DNA from: an uncultured Pelagibacteraceae bacterium
GTDB taxonomy: Bacteria; Pseudomonadota; Alphaproteobacteria; Pelagibacterales; Pelagibacteraceae
DNA length: 64,000 nucleotides
Reading direction: 5' to 3'
NCBI GenBank assembly: GCA_902598655.1
Contig: CACKCQ010000004.1
Span: 1 to 64,000 of the forward strand
Under the pieces are notes generated by a model. It searched no databases. It saw nothing but the letters and a program-made list of their open reading frames with translations, and was not told the origin of the DNA. Of the stretch, positions 32,558 to 45,073 are shown piece after piece (positions within the stretch are counted from its first letter, which is position 1; each line of letters starts with the position of its first letter). The translations under genes were made by a program, and so were the position numbers.

Positions 32558-34297
32558 TTAGACTTTTAAAGGCAAGACTTCTATTAGAATTTCGTTCCTT
32601 AAATCTACATTTTTAAGCTCATTCATAGTTGAAACTAATAAATTCACAGTGTTTATATCTAGATCTTCAAGGTTACTTTCACCAACAATATCTACTATTT
32701 TAATTAATAATAAGCCTAACTCTCCATTCGATAGCATTTGTTTTATATCAGAGGAAAATTGATAGTTGTATTCATAGAGGTTTGCGTATTTTTTATCTAT
32801 TTTTACGCCATCTGATTTAAGCGATTCAATAAGAATCATATCTTTTGTTGAAAAGACATATTTTTTGTTTCTTTTAATTTTTTTTAAAATATCGTTTGTT
32901 TCCTTTTCAGCTTTAGGCAAACTAGTTTTATTTAAAAAGTAATTTAATAATTTTGACTGATGAATTTTTTTATTATTAAATTTTATCTTTCTCTCCTTTT
33001 TTAACTTGTTGTCGGTATAATTTTCATAAAAGGTAGTAAAGTTTGAGGGAACATCATCTTTTTTTATTTTTTTTAATATTACTTTAATTTCATTATCAAA
33101 CGCATTATCTAATTTTTTTTTTTGGAAAGATTTATATAGTTCAGACGTCATACTTAATCTTTGCTCGACATCAACAGATAAAAGTAATCTTTGATATAAT
33201 AAAGCTCTGCCCTCATAATCTGGAAGTAGCTTATAAGCATCTTTGGCATTTAATAGTTGTGTTATGTTAAATTGAAATTTTTTATATGTATCTAGTAGTT
33301 CTCTCTCCTCAAATACATTTTCGTGAGTTGCTCTTTCTAATAATCTTAAATCTTCTGGATTTTCAATATCAAAGGAATTTGCATTTTTAAGAATATTTGA
33401 TGATGACAAATAACTCCAGATATATCTAGGTGAGTCCATTTTTGGCTCATAATTAAAATCATTATTTGTTTTATGAGATAAGTGAAAATATAAAATATTT
33501 TCGTCTGAAATTATTTCATCTTTGCTAGCGTAACCCATTAATATATTAAATTTATTTTCAAAAAAAGTGTCTATCTCATCCAACTCTTTTGACAAATCGA
33601 AAAGTAGTTGAGCTTGTTCTTTTTTATCTTCTAGAATTAAACAATAAATTTTAAAATTATTTAGATACTTATCAGTAATAGCACCACTAATATTAAATAT
33701 TTCACATGCTTTTTTTACTTCAGAGTTTGAAAGAAAATATTCTGAATAAAATTTAATCAATTTATTTTTATTTGAAACTTCAGAGTTATTAATTAAAAAT
33801 TCTTTAATTAATTCAAAATCTTTTTTGTTTATTAAATGATTAAATTTAAACTCTAAAAATTCCTCTTCAGTAATATTATTTGTAGGAATATATGAATTTG
33901 TTAGTAAAGCTATATCTAATATTTTTTTTGAAAATTCAGATAAATTTCTATTTAAATTTTTATTTAATATACTTTTAATTAACTCACCATCACTATTCGA
34001 CCACATGTCAATTTTTAGGCCATTCTGCGCAGGATCATATAATCCAGCTAATTTTATAGCGGATGACTCGATTTCTTTATTTATCACTATCTCGGAACTA
34101 GATTGAACTGATAATGTTGTATTAGTATTTAGATTATTACTTACGTTTATGTTTGAGGTTGAATTTTCTTTGTTAATAACGTCTTTTTTTTCAATTTTCC
34201 AGATATCGATTGGTTCATTTGCAAAAGAACAATTATAAAAAAATAAAATTAAGGTTATTTTGAAAATTATTTTACTTAATTGTTTTAAAATTTTCAT
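32558..34297 (-). CDS. Large exported alpha-helical protein, unknown
   Basis: A 579-aa protein with a signal peptide (MKILKQLSKIIFKITLILFF, cleavage likely near NCSFA-NE) and a Ser/Asn-rich linker with IESSAIKLAGLYDPAQNGLK. A long helical body follows, suggesting TPR-like repeats: KKDFELIKEFLINN, KIYCLILEDKKEQAQLLF, RLLERATHENVFEERELL. No enzyme motif is seen. It is probably a periplasmic scaffold. As I recall, long alphaproteobacterial hypotheticals of this kind sit beside def. It is preceded by a small membrane-peptide gene with which it overlaps by 26 bases. Confidence 0.7.
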   Translation of the reverse strand: MKILKQLSKIIFKITLILFFYNCSFANEPIDIWKIEKKDVINKENSTSNINVSNNLNTNTTLSVQSSSEIVINKEIESSAIKLAGLYDPAQNGLKIDMWSNSDGELIKSILNKNLNRNLSEFSKKILDIALLTNSYIPTNNITEEEFLEFKFNHLINKKDFELIKEFLINNSEVSNKNKLIKFYSEYFLSNSEVKKACEIFNISGAITDKYLNNFKIYCLILEDKKEQAQLLFDLSKELDEIDTFFENKFNILMGYASKDEIISDENILYFHLSHKTNNDFNYEPKMDSPRYIWSYLSSSNILKNANSFDIENPEDLRLLERATHENVFEERELLDTYKKFQFNITQLLNAKDAYKLLPDYEGRALLYQRLLLSVDVEQRLSMTSELYKSFQKKKLDNAFDNEIKVILKKIKKDDVPSNFTTFYENYTDNKLKKERKIKFNNKKIHQSKLLNYFLNKTSLPKAEKETNDILKKIKRNKKYVFSTKDMILIESLKSDGVKIDKKYANLYEYNYQFSSDIKQMLSNGELGLLLIKIVDIVGESNLEDLDINTVNLLVSTMNELKNVDLRNEILIEVLPLKV

Positions 34298-34412
34298 TAG
34301 GCAAAATCACTTCAATTTTTTTGTTGGGGGATGGGAAATCAATCTGACTCAAAACAACAATAGACAAAATCAATATAAAAAAAATAATTCCAGCTTTAAT
34401 TGCAAATTTCAT
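34272..34412 (-). CDS. 46-aa single-pass membrane peptide, putative
   Basis: An ORF from ATG at 34412: MKFAIKAGIIFFILILSIVV, LSQIDFPSPNKKIEVILPNE and a short tail. It has one transmembrane helix (about 5-22) and a polar periplasmic tail. It ends inside the start of the 579-aa gene, an overlap typical of coupled translation. Overlap, a clear hydrophobic core and a lack of stops argue that it is real; the function may be to support the larger exported protein. Confidence 0.55.
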   Translation of the reverse strand: MKFAIKAGIIFFILILSIVVLSQIDFPSPNKKIEVILPNENFKTIK

Positions 34413-34508
34413 ATTATGTTATATTCCTTTGTAGTATAATGTTTTAAAAGCATATAATTTTGTAAAATCAAAATAAGACATATTTGTGTTTTTTCAACTT
34501 AGAAATAT

Positions 34509-35033
34509 ATGGAATCAAATAAAAATCTAGTTTTAGTAGGTATGATGGGCTCGGGCAAGACATTAATAGGAAAATTGATTTCTAAACAAACCAAACTTAA
34601 ATTTATTGATATAGATAATAAAATTGAAGAAAAAGAAAAAATGAAAATTGCAGAAATTTTCAAAAAAAAGGGAGAAAAATACTTCCGTGAATGTGAAGAA
34701 GAAATAACATTATCATGTTTAAAAGGTGAGAAACAAATTTTATCACTAGGTGGAGGCGCATATATTAACACTAATATTAGGAAAGAATGTAAGAAAAGTT
34801 CTTTTAGTTTTTGGTTGAATTGGAAAAAAGATATAATAATTAAAAGAATAAATGGTAGCAAAAAAAGACCTCTGGCTATGACATTAAGTGAAACAGATCT
34901 AGAGAGACTAATAAATGATAGAGCTAAAATATATAGTTTGGCAGACTTCACAATTAATTGTGATCAGCTAAATAAAAATGAAATAGCAAATAAAATTATA
35001 AAAAAATATGAAACAAAAAATAATAAAGGTTAA
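34509..35033 (+). CDS. aroK: Shikimate kinase
   Basis: A 174-aa P-loop kinase: NLVLVGMMGSGKT with Walker A GMMGSGKT (11-18), FIDIDNKIEE, the shikimate-binding EYFREC-type KYFRECEEEIT, and LSLGGGAYIN with the GGG triplet; RPLAM is the adenine loop. It phosphorylates shikimate in the aromatic path. It overlaps aroB by 26 bases in a coupled pair. Confidence 0.95.
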   Translation: MESNKNLVLVGMMGSGKTLIGKLISKQTKLKFIDIDNKIEEKEKMKIAEIFKKKGEKYFRECEEEITLSCLKGEKQILSLGGGAYINTNIRKECKKSSFSFWLNWKKDIIIKRINGSKKRPLAMTLSETDLERLINDRAKIYSLADFTINCDQLNKNEIANKIIKKYETKNNKG

Positions 35034-36123
35034 AACTAAAAGTAAAAATTACGAAGTTCATATTGGTACCAATCTAATTCCAAAACTGAAAAATATTTTA
35101 AAAAAAAATAAAGTATTATTTTCTAAATGTTTGATTGTAATTGACAGTAAGATACCAAAAAAATTTAGAACATTACTCTTAAGAAATTTAAAAAAACAAA
35201 AAATTTATACTTTAAATTTTCATGCAAATGAAAAAAATAAAAGTTACTTGAGTATTGACAAAATACATAATGTTTTATTTAAAAATAATTTTTATAGAGA
35301 GGACTGTATAATTTCATTTGGTGGAGGAATTACAGGAGATGTAGTTGGATATGCAGCCAGCACATATAAAAGAGGGATAAAATTTATTAACGTACCTTCC
35401 ACTTTATTAGCTCAAGTCGACTCTTCTATAGGCGGAAAAACAGGTATTAACAATAAATTTGGAAAAAATCTTGTAGGAAGTTTTTATCAGCCAGATTTAG
35501 TAATTTCAGATATTAATTTACTACATACTCTCCCCAAAAGAGAAATTATATGTGGATATGCTGAAATATTAAAAAGTAGTTTAATTGATAGCAAAAAAAA
35601 TTTTGTTTTTTTAGATAAAAATTTTAATAATATTTTAAACCTAAAAAGAAATTTTATAATTAACGCTATTTTAAATAGCTGTTTATTAAAAAAAAAAATT
35701 ATCGAAAAGGATGAAAAAGAAAAAAATTTAAGAAAATCTTTAAATCTTGGTCATACTTTTGCTCACGCATATGAGGCAACTCTTGGTTATTCAAAAAAAT
35801 TAAATCACGGAGAAGCTGTTATATTTGGTTTGATGAACGCTGTAAATTTTAGTAAAGAAAAAAAAATTATTTCAGATCCAAATTCAGAATTAATAAATAA
35901 TCATATTAAAAAGATAGAAATTAAAAATAAATATAAAGATCTTTTTAATAAAAGGAAAATTACATCAATTCTAAATTTTATGAAAAGTGATAAAAAAAAT
36001 AAATCAGATAGCATAAACTTAATATTAATAAGGAATTTTGGTAAATTAAACTTAAATTATCAGGCCAAATCTGGTGAATTGAATAAGTTTTTATTAAAAG
36101 AATTAAATAAAGCTTATTTGTAA
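35008..36123 (+). CDS. aroB: 3-dehydroquinate synthase
   Basis: A 371-aa enzyme: IISFGGGITGDVVGYAAS, the NAD/phosphate loop FINVPSTLLAQVDSSIGGKT, GINNKFGKNLVGSFYQP, AEILKSSLI and the zinc His in NLGHTFAHAYE and LNHGEAVIFG. It makes dehydroquinate from DAHP. It converges on the bolA-like gene with a 21-base overlap, the longest of its kind in the window. Confidence 0.95.
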   Translation: MKQKIIKVKTKSKNYEVHIGTNLIPKLKNILKKNKVLFSKCLIVIDSKIPKKFRTLLLRNLKKQKIYTLNFHANEKNKSYLSIDKIHNVLFKNNFYREDCIISFGGGITGDVVGYAASTYKRGIKFINVPSTLLAQVDSSIGGKTGINNKFGKNLVGSFYQPDLVISDINLLHTLPKREIICGYAEILKSSLIDSKKNFVFLDKNFNNILNLKRNFIINAILNSCLLKKKIIEKDEKEKNLRKSLNLGHTFAHAYEATLGYSKKLNHGEAVIFGLMNAVNFSKEKKIISDPNSELINNHIKKIEIKNKYKDLFNKRKITSILNFMKSDKKNKSDSINLILIRNFGKLNLNYQAKSGELNKFLLKELNKAYL

Positions 36124-36363
36124 AGAATGAATATCAGTTTTCAGTTCTTCGCTTAAAATTTTGTAAATTACTTTATTAGACTGAATTCTATTCATTTTTT
36201 TTAATATATCAGAATTTATTTCTAATTTAATATGAAATTTGCCTTTCTGATGTGAATTATGTTTTAAATGCTTATAAGTGTTGTCAATTATCTTTACGTT
36301 TTTTATAGAAGCATCTTTCAAAAGTTTATTTTCAATTTTTTTTGAAAGTTGATTAATATCCAT
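36103..36363 (-). CDS. BolA family protein
   Basis: An 86-aa protein. IENKLLKDASIKNVKIIDNTYKH, HNSHQKGKFHIKLEI and IQSNKVIYKILSEELKTDIHSLQI give the BolA fold: the alpha-beta arrangement with the conserved His in GKFH and the RH-x2-VY pattern in a divergent form (SNKVIYKIL). BolA proteins bind monothiol glutaredoxins and Fe-S clusters. The place next to a J-domain gene and cobST is conserved in alphaproteobacteria. Confidence 0.85.
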   Translation of the reverse strand: MDINQLSKKIENKLLKDASIKNVKIIDNTYKHLKHNSHQKGKFHIKLEINSDILKKMNRIQSNKVIYKILSEELKTDIHSLQISFI

Positions 36364-36383
36364 TAAACTTGATATTATATAAT

Positions 36384-36917
36384 ATGAAAAATATTTGTGA
36401 ATGGAATAATTGTAACGAAGAGGGGCTTTACAAAGCTCCGAAAGAAAAGGATAACAGCAAAGAATATAGGCTTCTCTGTCTTGAGCATGTAAGAGAGTTT
36501 AATAAAAGCTGGAATTATTTTTCAGGTATGAGCGACGAACAAGTAATCAACTTTTTAAAGTCTGACATGACATGGCATAAGCCAACTCAGAGTTTCAGCT
36601 CTTCAGACAATTTTTTCAAAATATTGTGGAATAATACTTTAAAAAATGAAAATGGAAAATTTAAAGATTTTAGTAATTTGAATCATATGAATAAGTTTAA
36701 GTTTAATAGTAATGATCTTAAAGCCTTTGAAATTTTGGGTGTTGGAGTTGGTTTAAAATGGGCCAAAATACAAGAAAAATTCAAAAGACTTGTGAAAAAA
36801 TTTCACCCTGATATGAATGCTGGCAATAAAAAATTTGAAGATAAGCTTAAAGTGATAACTTTAGCTTATACCCAATTAAAAAATACTTATAAGGATAAAA
36901 TTGACAACAAATATTGA
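36384..36917 (+). CDS. J-domain protein with N-terminal zinc-type cysteines
   Basis: A 177-aa protein from the ATG at 36384; a TTG 15 bases upstream is in frame but adds only five hydrophobic residues. The N-terminal CEWNNC and CLEHVREFN form a possible CxxxxC...CxxH zinc site. The C-terminal J-domain (about 116-177) reads [40 protein letters not shown] with the HPD triplet, then [11 protein letters not shown]. It should act as a co-chaperone of DnaK. It is the usual first gene of the alphaproteobacterial J-protein-cobS-cobT group. Confidence 0.88.
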   Translation: MKNICEWNNCNEEGLYKAPKEKDNSKEYRLLCLEHVREFNKSWNYFSGMSDEQVINFLKSDMTWHKPTQSFSSSDNFFKILWNNTLKNENGKFKDFSNLNHMNKFKFNSNDLKAFEILGVGVGLKWAKIQEKFKRLVKKFHPDMNAGNKKFEDKLKVITLAYTQLKNTYKDKIDNKY

Positions 36918-37875
36918 ACAGACCCCAGATATTAAATTATCGATTAAACAAACATTTGGTATAGATTCTGATATGGAAGTGGACGCATTTTCAAAAAAAA
37001 CTGATTATGTGCCAGATATAGATAAAACTTATAAATTTGATAAAGATACAACTTTAGCAATCCTTTCTGGATTTTCATTTAATAAAAGAGTCTTAGTGCA
37101 AGGTTATCATGGAACAGGTAAATCAACACACATAGAACAAATTGCAGCCAGATTGAATTGGCCATGTATCAGAATTAATTTAGATAGTCATGTTAGTAGA
37201 ATAGATTTAATTGGTAAAGACTCAATTGTAATCAAAGATGGAAAACAAGTCACAGAATTCAAAGAGGGAATTCTTCCTTGGTCGATACAAAATCCAGTAG
37301 CTTTAGTATTTGATGAATATGATGCTGGTAGACCAGATGTGATGTTTGTAATTCAAAGAGTTTTGGAAGCTGAAGGAAATTTTACTTTATTAGATAAGAA
37401 TAAGGTCATTAAGCAAAATAAATATTTCAGATTATTTGCAACCTCAAATACTGTTGGTTTAGGAGATACAACTGGACTCTATCATGGAACACAACAAATA
37501 AACCAGGGACAGATGGATAGATGGAATATCGTAACAACATTAAATTATTTAGCTTTGGAAAAAGAAATGGAAATTATTTTAGGAAAAAATAAATCTTTAG
37601 ATAATAATAAAGGTAAAGAGAGAGTTGCGAACATGATAAAAGTTGCGACACTTACTAGAAAAGGATTTATGGCTGGAGATATTTCAACTGTTATGAGTCC
37701 GAGGACAGTACTGCATTGGGCAGAAAATTCAGAAATATTTAAAGATGTGGGTTATGCATTCAGAGTAACTTTTTTAAATAAATGTGATGACGTAGAAAAG
37801 AATACAATCGCAGAATACTATCAAAGATGTTTTGGTGAAGAACTGCCAGAGTCGATGATAAATATTCAGGTTTAA
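36901..37875 (+). CDS. cobS: CobS-type AAA+ (MoxR-like) ATPase, cobaltochelatase subunit family
   Basis: A 324-aa protein starting at TTG inside the end of the J-protein gene. The family features are [20 protein letters not shown], Walker [10 protein letters not shown] (68-76), Walker [18 protein letters not shown] and [20 protein letters not shown]. CobS with CobT and CobN inserts cobalt into hydrogenobyrinate a,c-diamide. No cobN is visible here. In SAR11-type genomes this pair is, as far as I know, kept without cobalamin synthesis, so it may be a general MoxR-VWA chaperone. Confidence 0.9.
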   Translation: MTTNIEQTPDIKLSIKQTFGIDSDMEVDAFSKKTDYVPDIDKTYKFDKDTTLAILSGFSFNKRVLVQGYHGTGKSTHIEQIAARLNWPCIRINLDSHVSRIDLIGKDSIVIKDGKQVTEFKEGILPWSIQNPVALVFDEYDAGRPDVMFVIQRVLEAEGNFTLLDKNKVIKQNKYFRLFATSNTVGLGDTTGLYHGTQQINQGQMDRWNIVTTLNYLALEKEMEIILGKNKSLDNNKGKERVANMIKVATLTRKGFMAGDISTVMSPRTVLHWAENSEIFKDVGYAFRVTFLNKCDDVEKNTIAEYYQRCFGEELPESMINIQV

Positions 37876-39665
37876 TGAACAAAGATGATCTTATAAAAGA
37901 GCAATTTAAACAAGCTTTAAACTCAACAATTAAAGCCATTTCAAGTGAAACACATACATTAAAAGACAAAAAAAATTTAAAAGAATTTAATATTTCTAAA
38001 TTTGATAATTTAAAAGATAAAGAAAATTTTATAAAATTAAGAGCTGAGGCAGATTCGGAGGCATTAAAAAGAAAATTTTCTGATAATTCTACATTGGAAC
38101 AAAATATTCCAAAAACACCTACTTGCCATACACTGTATAAAATTTCTGAAAAAATAAGATACGAACTTTTAGGATCACAAATGATGAGAGGAATTTCTAA
38201 AAATTTAATGGCCAAATATAACAATAAGATTGGTATGGCAAAATCTGAAAATATAAAAAAGAAAGAGGAATCTAATGTTTCTGAAGCTTTTGAATATTAC
38301 ATGCTTAACAAAATAATGAACGTAAGTTTAACTGAAAGCGCTGAAAAAATTTTATCATACTGGAAAGATGATTTTGAAAAATCTTTAGATAAACACATAG
38401 ACTTTTTAAAAGAAAATGCAGAGAATCAAGACATATACAATTCTAAAATATCAGAAATTCTTCAAAACATGGAAATCTTCGAATCCGAAGAAGAAAATAA
38501 AAAGGAAGAACAGAAAGAAGATGAGCAAGATAACAATAATTCAAAAGATGATCAAAAAACAGATAGTGGAGAATCCCAGGAAAGAGAAGACGAAGAAAGT
38601 ATCAATGAAGGAGTTGATAGTTCTGACGAAATGAATGAATTTAGACTTGATGAACAACTAGGAAATGACGATGCTGAAAATAATGAAATAGAAAATATTG
38701 TTCAGAAAAAAAATTTAGGAATAAGTAATAAAGAATATAAAATATATACTTCAGAATTTGATGAGACAGCAAAAGCAGAAACATTGGAAAATTCTGAAGA
38801 AATTTCAAAATTAAGAAAAAATTTAGATCAACAGCTAACTAGTTTCCAAGACATAATTACCAAACTTGCAAATAAATTACAAAGACAGTTACTTGCAAAA
38901 CAAAATAGATCTTGGGAATTTGATCTTGAAGAAGGTTTATTAGATAGTTCAAAATTACCAAGAATAATAATTGATCCATACAATTCTCTTTCTTTTAAAA
39001 AAGAGAAAGATTTAGAATTTAAAGATACAGTTGTGACTTTACTCATAGATAATTCCGGATCTATGAGAGGGAGGCCAATTACTATTGCCGCTCTTTGTGC
39101 TGATATATTGTCTAGAACATTAGAAAGATGCTCGGTTAAAGTTGAAATTCTTGGTTTCACAACAAAAAATTGGAAGGGTGGTAAGAGTAGAGAAAAGTGG
39201 AATAAACTTGGAAAATTAAAAAATCCAGGACGTTTAAATGACTTAAGACATATAATTTATAAATCTGCTGATACTCACTGGAGACAATCAAAAAAAAATT
39301 TAGGCTTAATGCTAAAAGAGGGTTTGCTTAAAGAAAATATTGATGGTGAAGCTATTACTTGGGCGTTCAACAGACTTAAGAAAAGAAAAGAAGAAAGGAA
39401 AATTCTTATGGTTATTTCGGATGGAGCTCCAGTCGATGACTCAACATTATCTGTTAACTCGGGTGATTTTTTAGAAAAACATCTAAAGCAAACTGTAAAG
39501 TTAATAGAAAACAAAAGCGATATCGAAATTCTTGCAATAGGTATTGGTCACGATGTTTCGAGGTATTACAAAAAAGCGATAAAAATTGCTGATGTCCAAG
39601 AGTTAGGTGATGTAATGATTGGTCAGCTTAGTGGTTTGTTTGAAAATAATAAAAAATTACACTAA
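37875..39665 (+). CDS. cobT: CobT-type VWA-domain protein, cobaltochelatase subunit family
   Basis: A 596-aa protein with a CobT N-terminal domain, a long acidic linker (about 200-275, rich in Glu, Asp and Gln), and a C-terminal von Willebrand A domain with the MIDAS motif [11 protein letters not shown] (about 389-399), [16 protein letters not shown] and a late Asp. It starts at the last base of cobS. CobT and CobS form a large ring complex. It converges on the sensor kinase with a 9-base overlap. Confidence 0.92.
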   Translation: MNKDDLIKEQFKQALNSTIKAISSETHTLKDKKNLKEFNISKFDNLKDKENFIKLRAEADSEALKRKFSDNSTLEQNIPKTPTCHTLYKISEKIRYELLGSQMMRGISKNLMAKYNNKIGMAKSENIKKKEESNVSEAFEYYMLNKIMNVSLTESAEKILSYWKDDFEKSLDKHIDFLKENAENQDIYNSKISEILQNMEIFESEEENKKEEQKEDEQDNNNSKDDQKTDSGESQEREDEESINEGVDSSDEMNEFRLDEQLGNDDAENNEIENIVQKKNLGISNKEYKIYTSEFDETAKAETLENSEEISKLRKNLDQQLTSFQDIITKLANKLQRQLLAKQNRSWEFDLEEGLLDSSKLPRIIIDPYNSLSFKKEKDLEFKDTVVTLLIDNSGSMRGRPITIAALCADILSRTLERCSVKVEILGFTTKNWKGGKSREKWNKLGKLKNPGRLNDLRHIIYKSADTHWRQSKKNLGLMLKEGLLKENIDGEAITWAFNRLKKRKEERKILMVISDGAPVDDSTLSVNSGDFLEKHLKQTVKLIENKSDIEILAIGIGHDVSRYYKKAIKIADVQELGDVMIGQLSGLFENNKKLH

Positions 39666-40937
39666 TTTTTTTAAATTTTTATTTTCCCACTCTATTTTAA
39701 CTTCAGCTCCACCTCTAGTTTCTGAATTTCTAATTGTTATTTTTGCAGAATTTTTTTCTAACAAAGTTTTGCCTATAAAAATCCCTAAGCCTAATCCGGT
39801 TTTTTTATTGTCTTTAGGTTTAAGTGTCTTAATATAGGGTTCTCCAATCTTATTAATTATATCTTTTGGTATACCAGGGCCATCATCCTCTATTGTTATT
39901 TCGGTCTTTTGACTGTCGCTTTTGATAGCAATATAGATATTTTCATTTGAAAATTTGTTAGCATTTCCTATGAAATTCCTCAAACCATAAACAATTTCAA
40001 CAGATTTATATATTTCAAATGAGTTGGAATCTTGCTCTTTATCAATATTGAAATTCTTATTTGAAATTTCCTTAAATGAGTTAACTATCTCACTAATATA
40101 ATCATAAAGCGTTTTATTTTTGTCAATAAAATCATCTTCTATAGTTGGATTTAATGTTAGTTTTTTTAAAATATCATTACACCTATTAACCTGACTAATT
40201 AATAGTTCGAGATCTTTTTTTACATCATCATTGTCTTTAAATTGATCAAAGAGATCGTGAGAAATAATTTTAATTGTGGACAAAGGAGTTCCGAATGAAT
40301 GAGCTGCAGCTGCGGCTTGTCCCCCAAGTGAGACTAGTTCATGTTCTTTAGAAATTACTTCTTGGATTTTATCCAAAGCATCTTTTCTAAGGTTTGTTTC
40401 TTGTCCAAAAATAAATGCGAAATAATTCAAAAAAAATAATGCAATTATCAATGCTAAAGGAATTGCATAATAAAAAAACAAGCTAATACTGTATTCATCT
40501 AATGGTTTAGGTAGTTCATAATGATAGAAAGTTAAAAATATAATCGATGCTAGGGTAATTAAAATTAAAGCAATATTTGTTTTTATATTTAAATTAGATG
40601 CAGCAAATACACTTGGTATCAAAAGAAATATTGAAAATGGGTTTAAAATACCTCCAGATAAGTAAAGTAAAGCACTCAATTGAAGGATATCTAAAGATAA
40701 AAAATTAAAAGAGGTTATATTTGAAAGTATTGGTTTTTTATAAAAAAACATTAAGTAGAAGTTACTTAAAGCTCCAATAAAAATTATTAGATTAGATAAA
40801 ACAAAATTGAACTCAAAACCAAAAATAAATTTGACTGTGTTTATAGTTATAAATTGACCTAAAATCCCAATCCATCTTAAATTGATATAAGTCGACTTAT
40901 TTAATGATGCTGCTTTGACAGATTGTTTTAAATCCAT
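39657..40937 (-). CDS. regB: RegB/PrrB/ActS-family redox-sensing histidine kinase
   Basis: A 426-aa membrane kinase with about six transmembrane segments in residues 20-178. The quinone site is GGILNPF (95-101); the H box [16 protein letters not shown] carries the phospho-His213. Cys253 ([11 protein letters not shown]) stands 40 residues after it, the same spacing as His225 and redox-active Cys265 in Rhodobacter capsulatus RegB. The ATP domain has [11 protein letters not shown] and EDDGPGIP...[11 protein letters not shown]. It should sense quinone redox state or oxygen. The partner regA is not next to it. Confidence 0.9.
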   Translation of the reverse strand: MDLKQSVKAASLNKSTYINLRWIGILGQFITINTVKFIFGFEFNFVLSNLIIFIGALSNFYLMFFYKKPILSNITSFNFLSLDILQLSALLYLSGGILNPFSIFLLIPSVFAASNLNIKTNIALILITLASIIFLTFYHYELPKPLDEYSISLFFYYAIPLALIIALFFLNYFAFIFGQETNLRKDALDKIQEVISKEHELVSLGGQAAAAAHSFGTPLSTIKIISHDLFDQFKDNDDVKKDLELLISQVNRCNDILKKLTLNPTIEDDFIDKNKTLYDYISEIVNSFKEISNKNFNIDKEQDSNSFEIYKSVEIVYGLRNFIGNANKFSNENIYIAIKSDSQKTEITIEDDGPGIPKDIINKIGEPYIKTLKPKDNKKTGLGLGIFIGKTLLEKNSAKITIRNSETRGGAEVKIEWENKNLKKLV

Positions 40938-43001
<2,064 letters not shown>

Positions 43002-43165
43002 TTAATATGGAGGAAATTTTTATAACATTTTTACAAAAAATTTAAAAATGGTAGAAGCGCAAATGCTTAAATAAGTGTTAAATACCAACGTTTTTTTGAT
43101 GCTTTTTAGATTTTTTTTCTATTTCTTTAAAACCTGTCAAAAAGATCATTTTTCTAATAAAAATA

Positions 43166-43255
43166 TGGCGGAGAGAATGGGATTCGAACCCATGATAGAG
43201 TTTCCCCTATACACGCTTTCCAAGCGTGCGCCTTCAACCGCTCGGCCACCTCTCC
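43166..43255 (-). tRNA. tRNA-Ser (GGA)
   Basis: Ninety bases with encoded CCA. The acceptor GGAGAGG/TCTCTCC closes, the anticodon loop CTTGGAAAG has GGA, a long variable arm (TATAGGGGAAACTCTATC) marks it as serine type, and the T-arm is GGGTTCGAATCCC. It lies between gyrB and lepA, 7 bases from the lepA stop. The plus-strand ORF seen across it is an artefact. Confidence 0.97.
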
Positions 43256-43262
43256 AAAATTC

Positions 43263-45071
43263 CTACTCTTTATTTATCCTTAAAACACCAATAAATGCTT
43301 CTTGAGGTATCTCAACTTTTCCAAATTGCTTAGCTCTAGCTTTACCTTTTTTCTGTTTTTCAAGCAGTTTTCTTTTTCTATCTGTTGCTCCTCCTCCATG
43401 AATTTTTGTTAGCACATCTTTTTTAAAACCTTTGATAGTTTCTCTAGCAATAATTTTACCACCAATAGCTGCTTGGATTGGTATCATAAAGTTGTGCCTT
43501 GGTATTAAATCTTTTAATTTTTCACATACTTCTCTACCCGTAGTTTGAGCAAAATCTTTATGTATCATCATTGCAAGAGCATCAACGGGTTCTGAGTTCA
43601 CAAGTATATTCATTTTTACTAGATCTCCTTCTTTGTGATCAATAATTTCATAATCAAAACTAGCATATCCGCTTGTCATAGATTTAAGACGATCATTAAA
43701 ATCAAATACTACCTCATTTAAAGGTATTTCATAATTAATTACTGCACGATTTCCAGAATAACTTAAATTAGTTTGTATACCTCTTTTATTTTGACATAAC
43801 TTAATAATTGATCCCAAGTACTGGTCTGGAGTGATAATTGTAGCTTTAATCCATGGTTCTTCAATAAATTTTATATAAGTAGGATCTGGTAAATTAGATG
43901 GATTTTGAAGTTCGACAATTTCACCATTATTTAAGTGAACTTTATAAACAACGCCAGGTGTTGTTGTTAATAAATTAATATCAAATTCTCTTTCAAGCCT
44001 TTCTGTGATAATTTCAAGGTGTAAAAGACCTAAAAAACCACATCTAAAACCAAGTCCTAAGGCAGATGAAGATTCCGCTTCATAAGAAAAACTTGCATCA
44101 TTTAATTGTAATTTAGCAAGTCCATCTTTTAGTTTTTGATATTCTGAACTATCTACAGGAAATAAACCACAAAAAACTACTGGTTTACTTGGTTTAAAAC
44201 CTGGTAATGCATCTTTGAGAGGATTCTCTGCATCACATATAGTATCTCCAACTTTAGTTTCTGATAAAATTTTAATACCAGTTGTAATAAAACCTATTTC
44301 TCCAGCATTAAGTTCACTCACATCTTTTGCCTTCGGGGTAAAAACACCAACTTTTTCTACGATATATTCTTGATTTGTAGACATCATTTTTATTTTCATA
44401 TTTTTTTTTAGAGTTCCGTCTATGATTCTCACTAATATAACTACTCCAAGATAAGTGTCATACCAGCTATCAACTAATAAACATTTTAATTTGCTATTTT
44501 TTTCACCCTTAGGTCCAGGCAGAGAGTTAATAATTTGCTCAAGAATTTCATCTATTCCTTGTCCAGTTTTTCCTGAGCAAGGAACAGAATTAGATGTATC
44601 TATACCTATAACATCTTCAATTTGATTATTTGTTCTATCAAGATCTGATGCTGGTAGATCAATTTTATTTAATACTGGAATAATCTCATGATTTATATCA
44701 AGTGCTTGATATACATTTGCAAGTGTTTGAGCTTCTACACCTTGTGTACTATCTACAATTAATATTGAGCCCTCGCACGCATAAAGGCTTCTGCTAACTT
44801 CATAGCTAAAATCGACATGTCCTGGGGTGTCTATAATATTTAAAATGTAATTTTTACCATTTTTTGCTTTATAATTTAATTTAACTGTTTGTGCTTTGAT
44901 TGTTATTCCTCTCTCTCTTTCTATATCCATTGAGTCTAGCACTTGAGATTTCATTTCTCTGTCACTTAAACCTCCACATTTATGAATTATTCTATCAGCT
45001 ATAGTTGATTTACCATGATCTATATGAGCTATAATTGCAAAATTCCTAATGTTGTCAATTGTATCGCCCAT
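43263..45071 (-). CDS. lepA: Elongation factor 4 (LepA)
   Basis: A 602-aa translational GTPase. G1 [15 protein letters not shown]2/G3 [17 protein letters not shown]4 NKIDLPASD and G5 SGKTGQGI are present. The LepA-specific C-terminal domain is present ([20 protein letters not shown] and [14 protein letters not shown]). It helps ribosomes in biogenesis or stalled translocation. It follows pheT after 2 bases. Confidence 0.97.
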   Translation of the reverse strand: MGDTIDNIRNFAIIAHIDHGKSTIADRIIHKCGGLSDREMKSQVLDSMDIERERGITIKAQTVKLNYKAKNGKNYILNIIDTPGHVDFSYEVSRSLYACEGSILIVDSTQGVEAQTLANVYQALDINHEIIPVLNKIDLPASDLDRTNNQIEDVIGIDTSNSVPCSGKTGQGIDEILEQIINSLPGPKGEKNSKLKCLLVDSWYDTYLGVVILVRIIDGTLKKNMKIKMMSTNQEYIVEKVGVFTPKAKDVSELNAGEIGFITTGIKILSETKVGDTICDAENPLKDALPGFKPSKPVVFCGLFPVDSSEYQKLKDGLAKLQLNDASFSYEAESSSALGLGFRCGFLGLLHLEIITERLEREFDINLLTTTPGVVYKVHLNNGEIVELQNPSNLPDPTYIKFIEEPWIKATIITPDQYLGSIIKLCQNKRGIQTNLSYSGNRAVINYEIPLNEVVFDFNDRLKSMTSGYASFDYEIIDHKEGDLVKMNILVNSEPVDALAMMIHKDFAQTTGREVCEKLKDLIPRHNFMIPIQAAIGGKIIARETIKGFKKDVLTKIHGGGATDRKRKLLEKQKKGKARAKQFGKVEIPQEAFIGVLRINKE

Positions 45072-45073
45072 TT

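Noticed and set aside
36369-36383. TTG start five codons upstream of the J-domain protein
   Set aside because: It only adds ILYN before the natural ATG and lies in the likely promoter/leader.
38416-38634. Lys-rich ORF in another frame of cobT
   Set aside because: It is a frame shadow of the low-complexity acidic linker.
43075-43305. Plus-strand ORF with [10 protein letters not shown]-like start
   Set aside because: It is the antisense of the tRNA-Ser gene; such MAERMGFEP proteins are a well-known annotation artefact.
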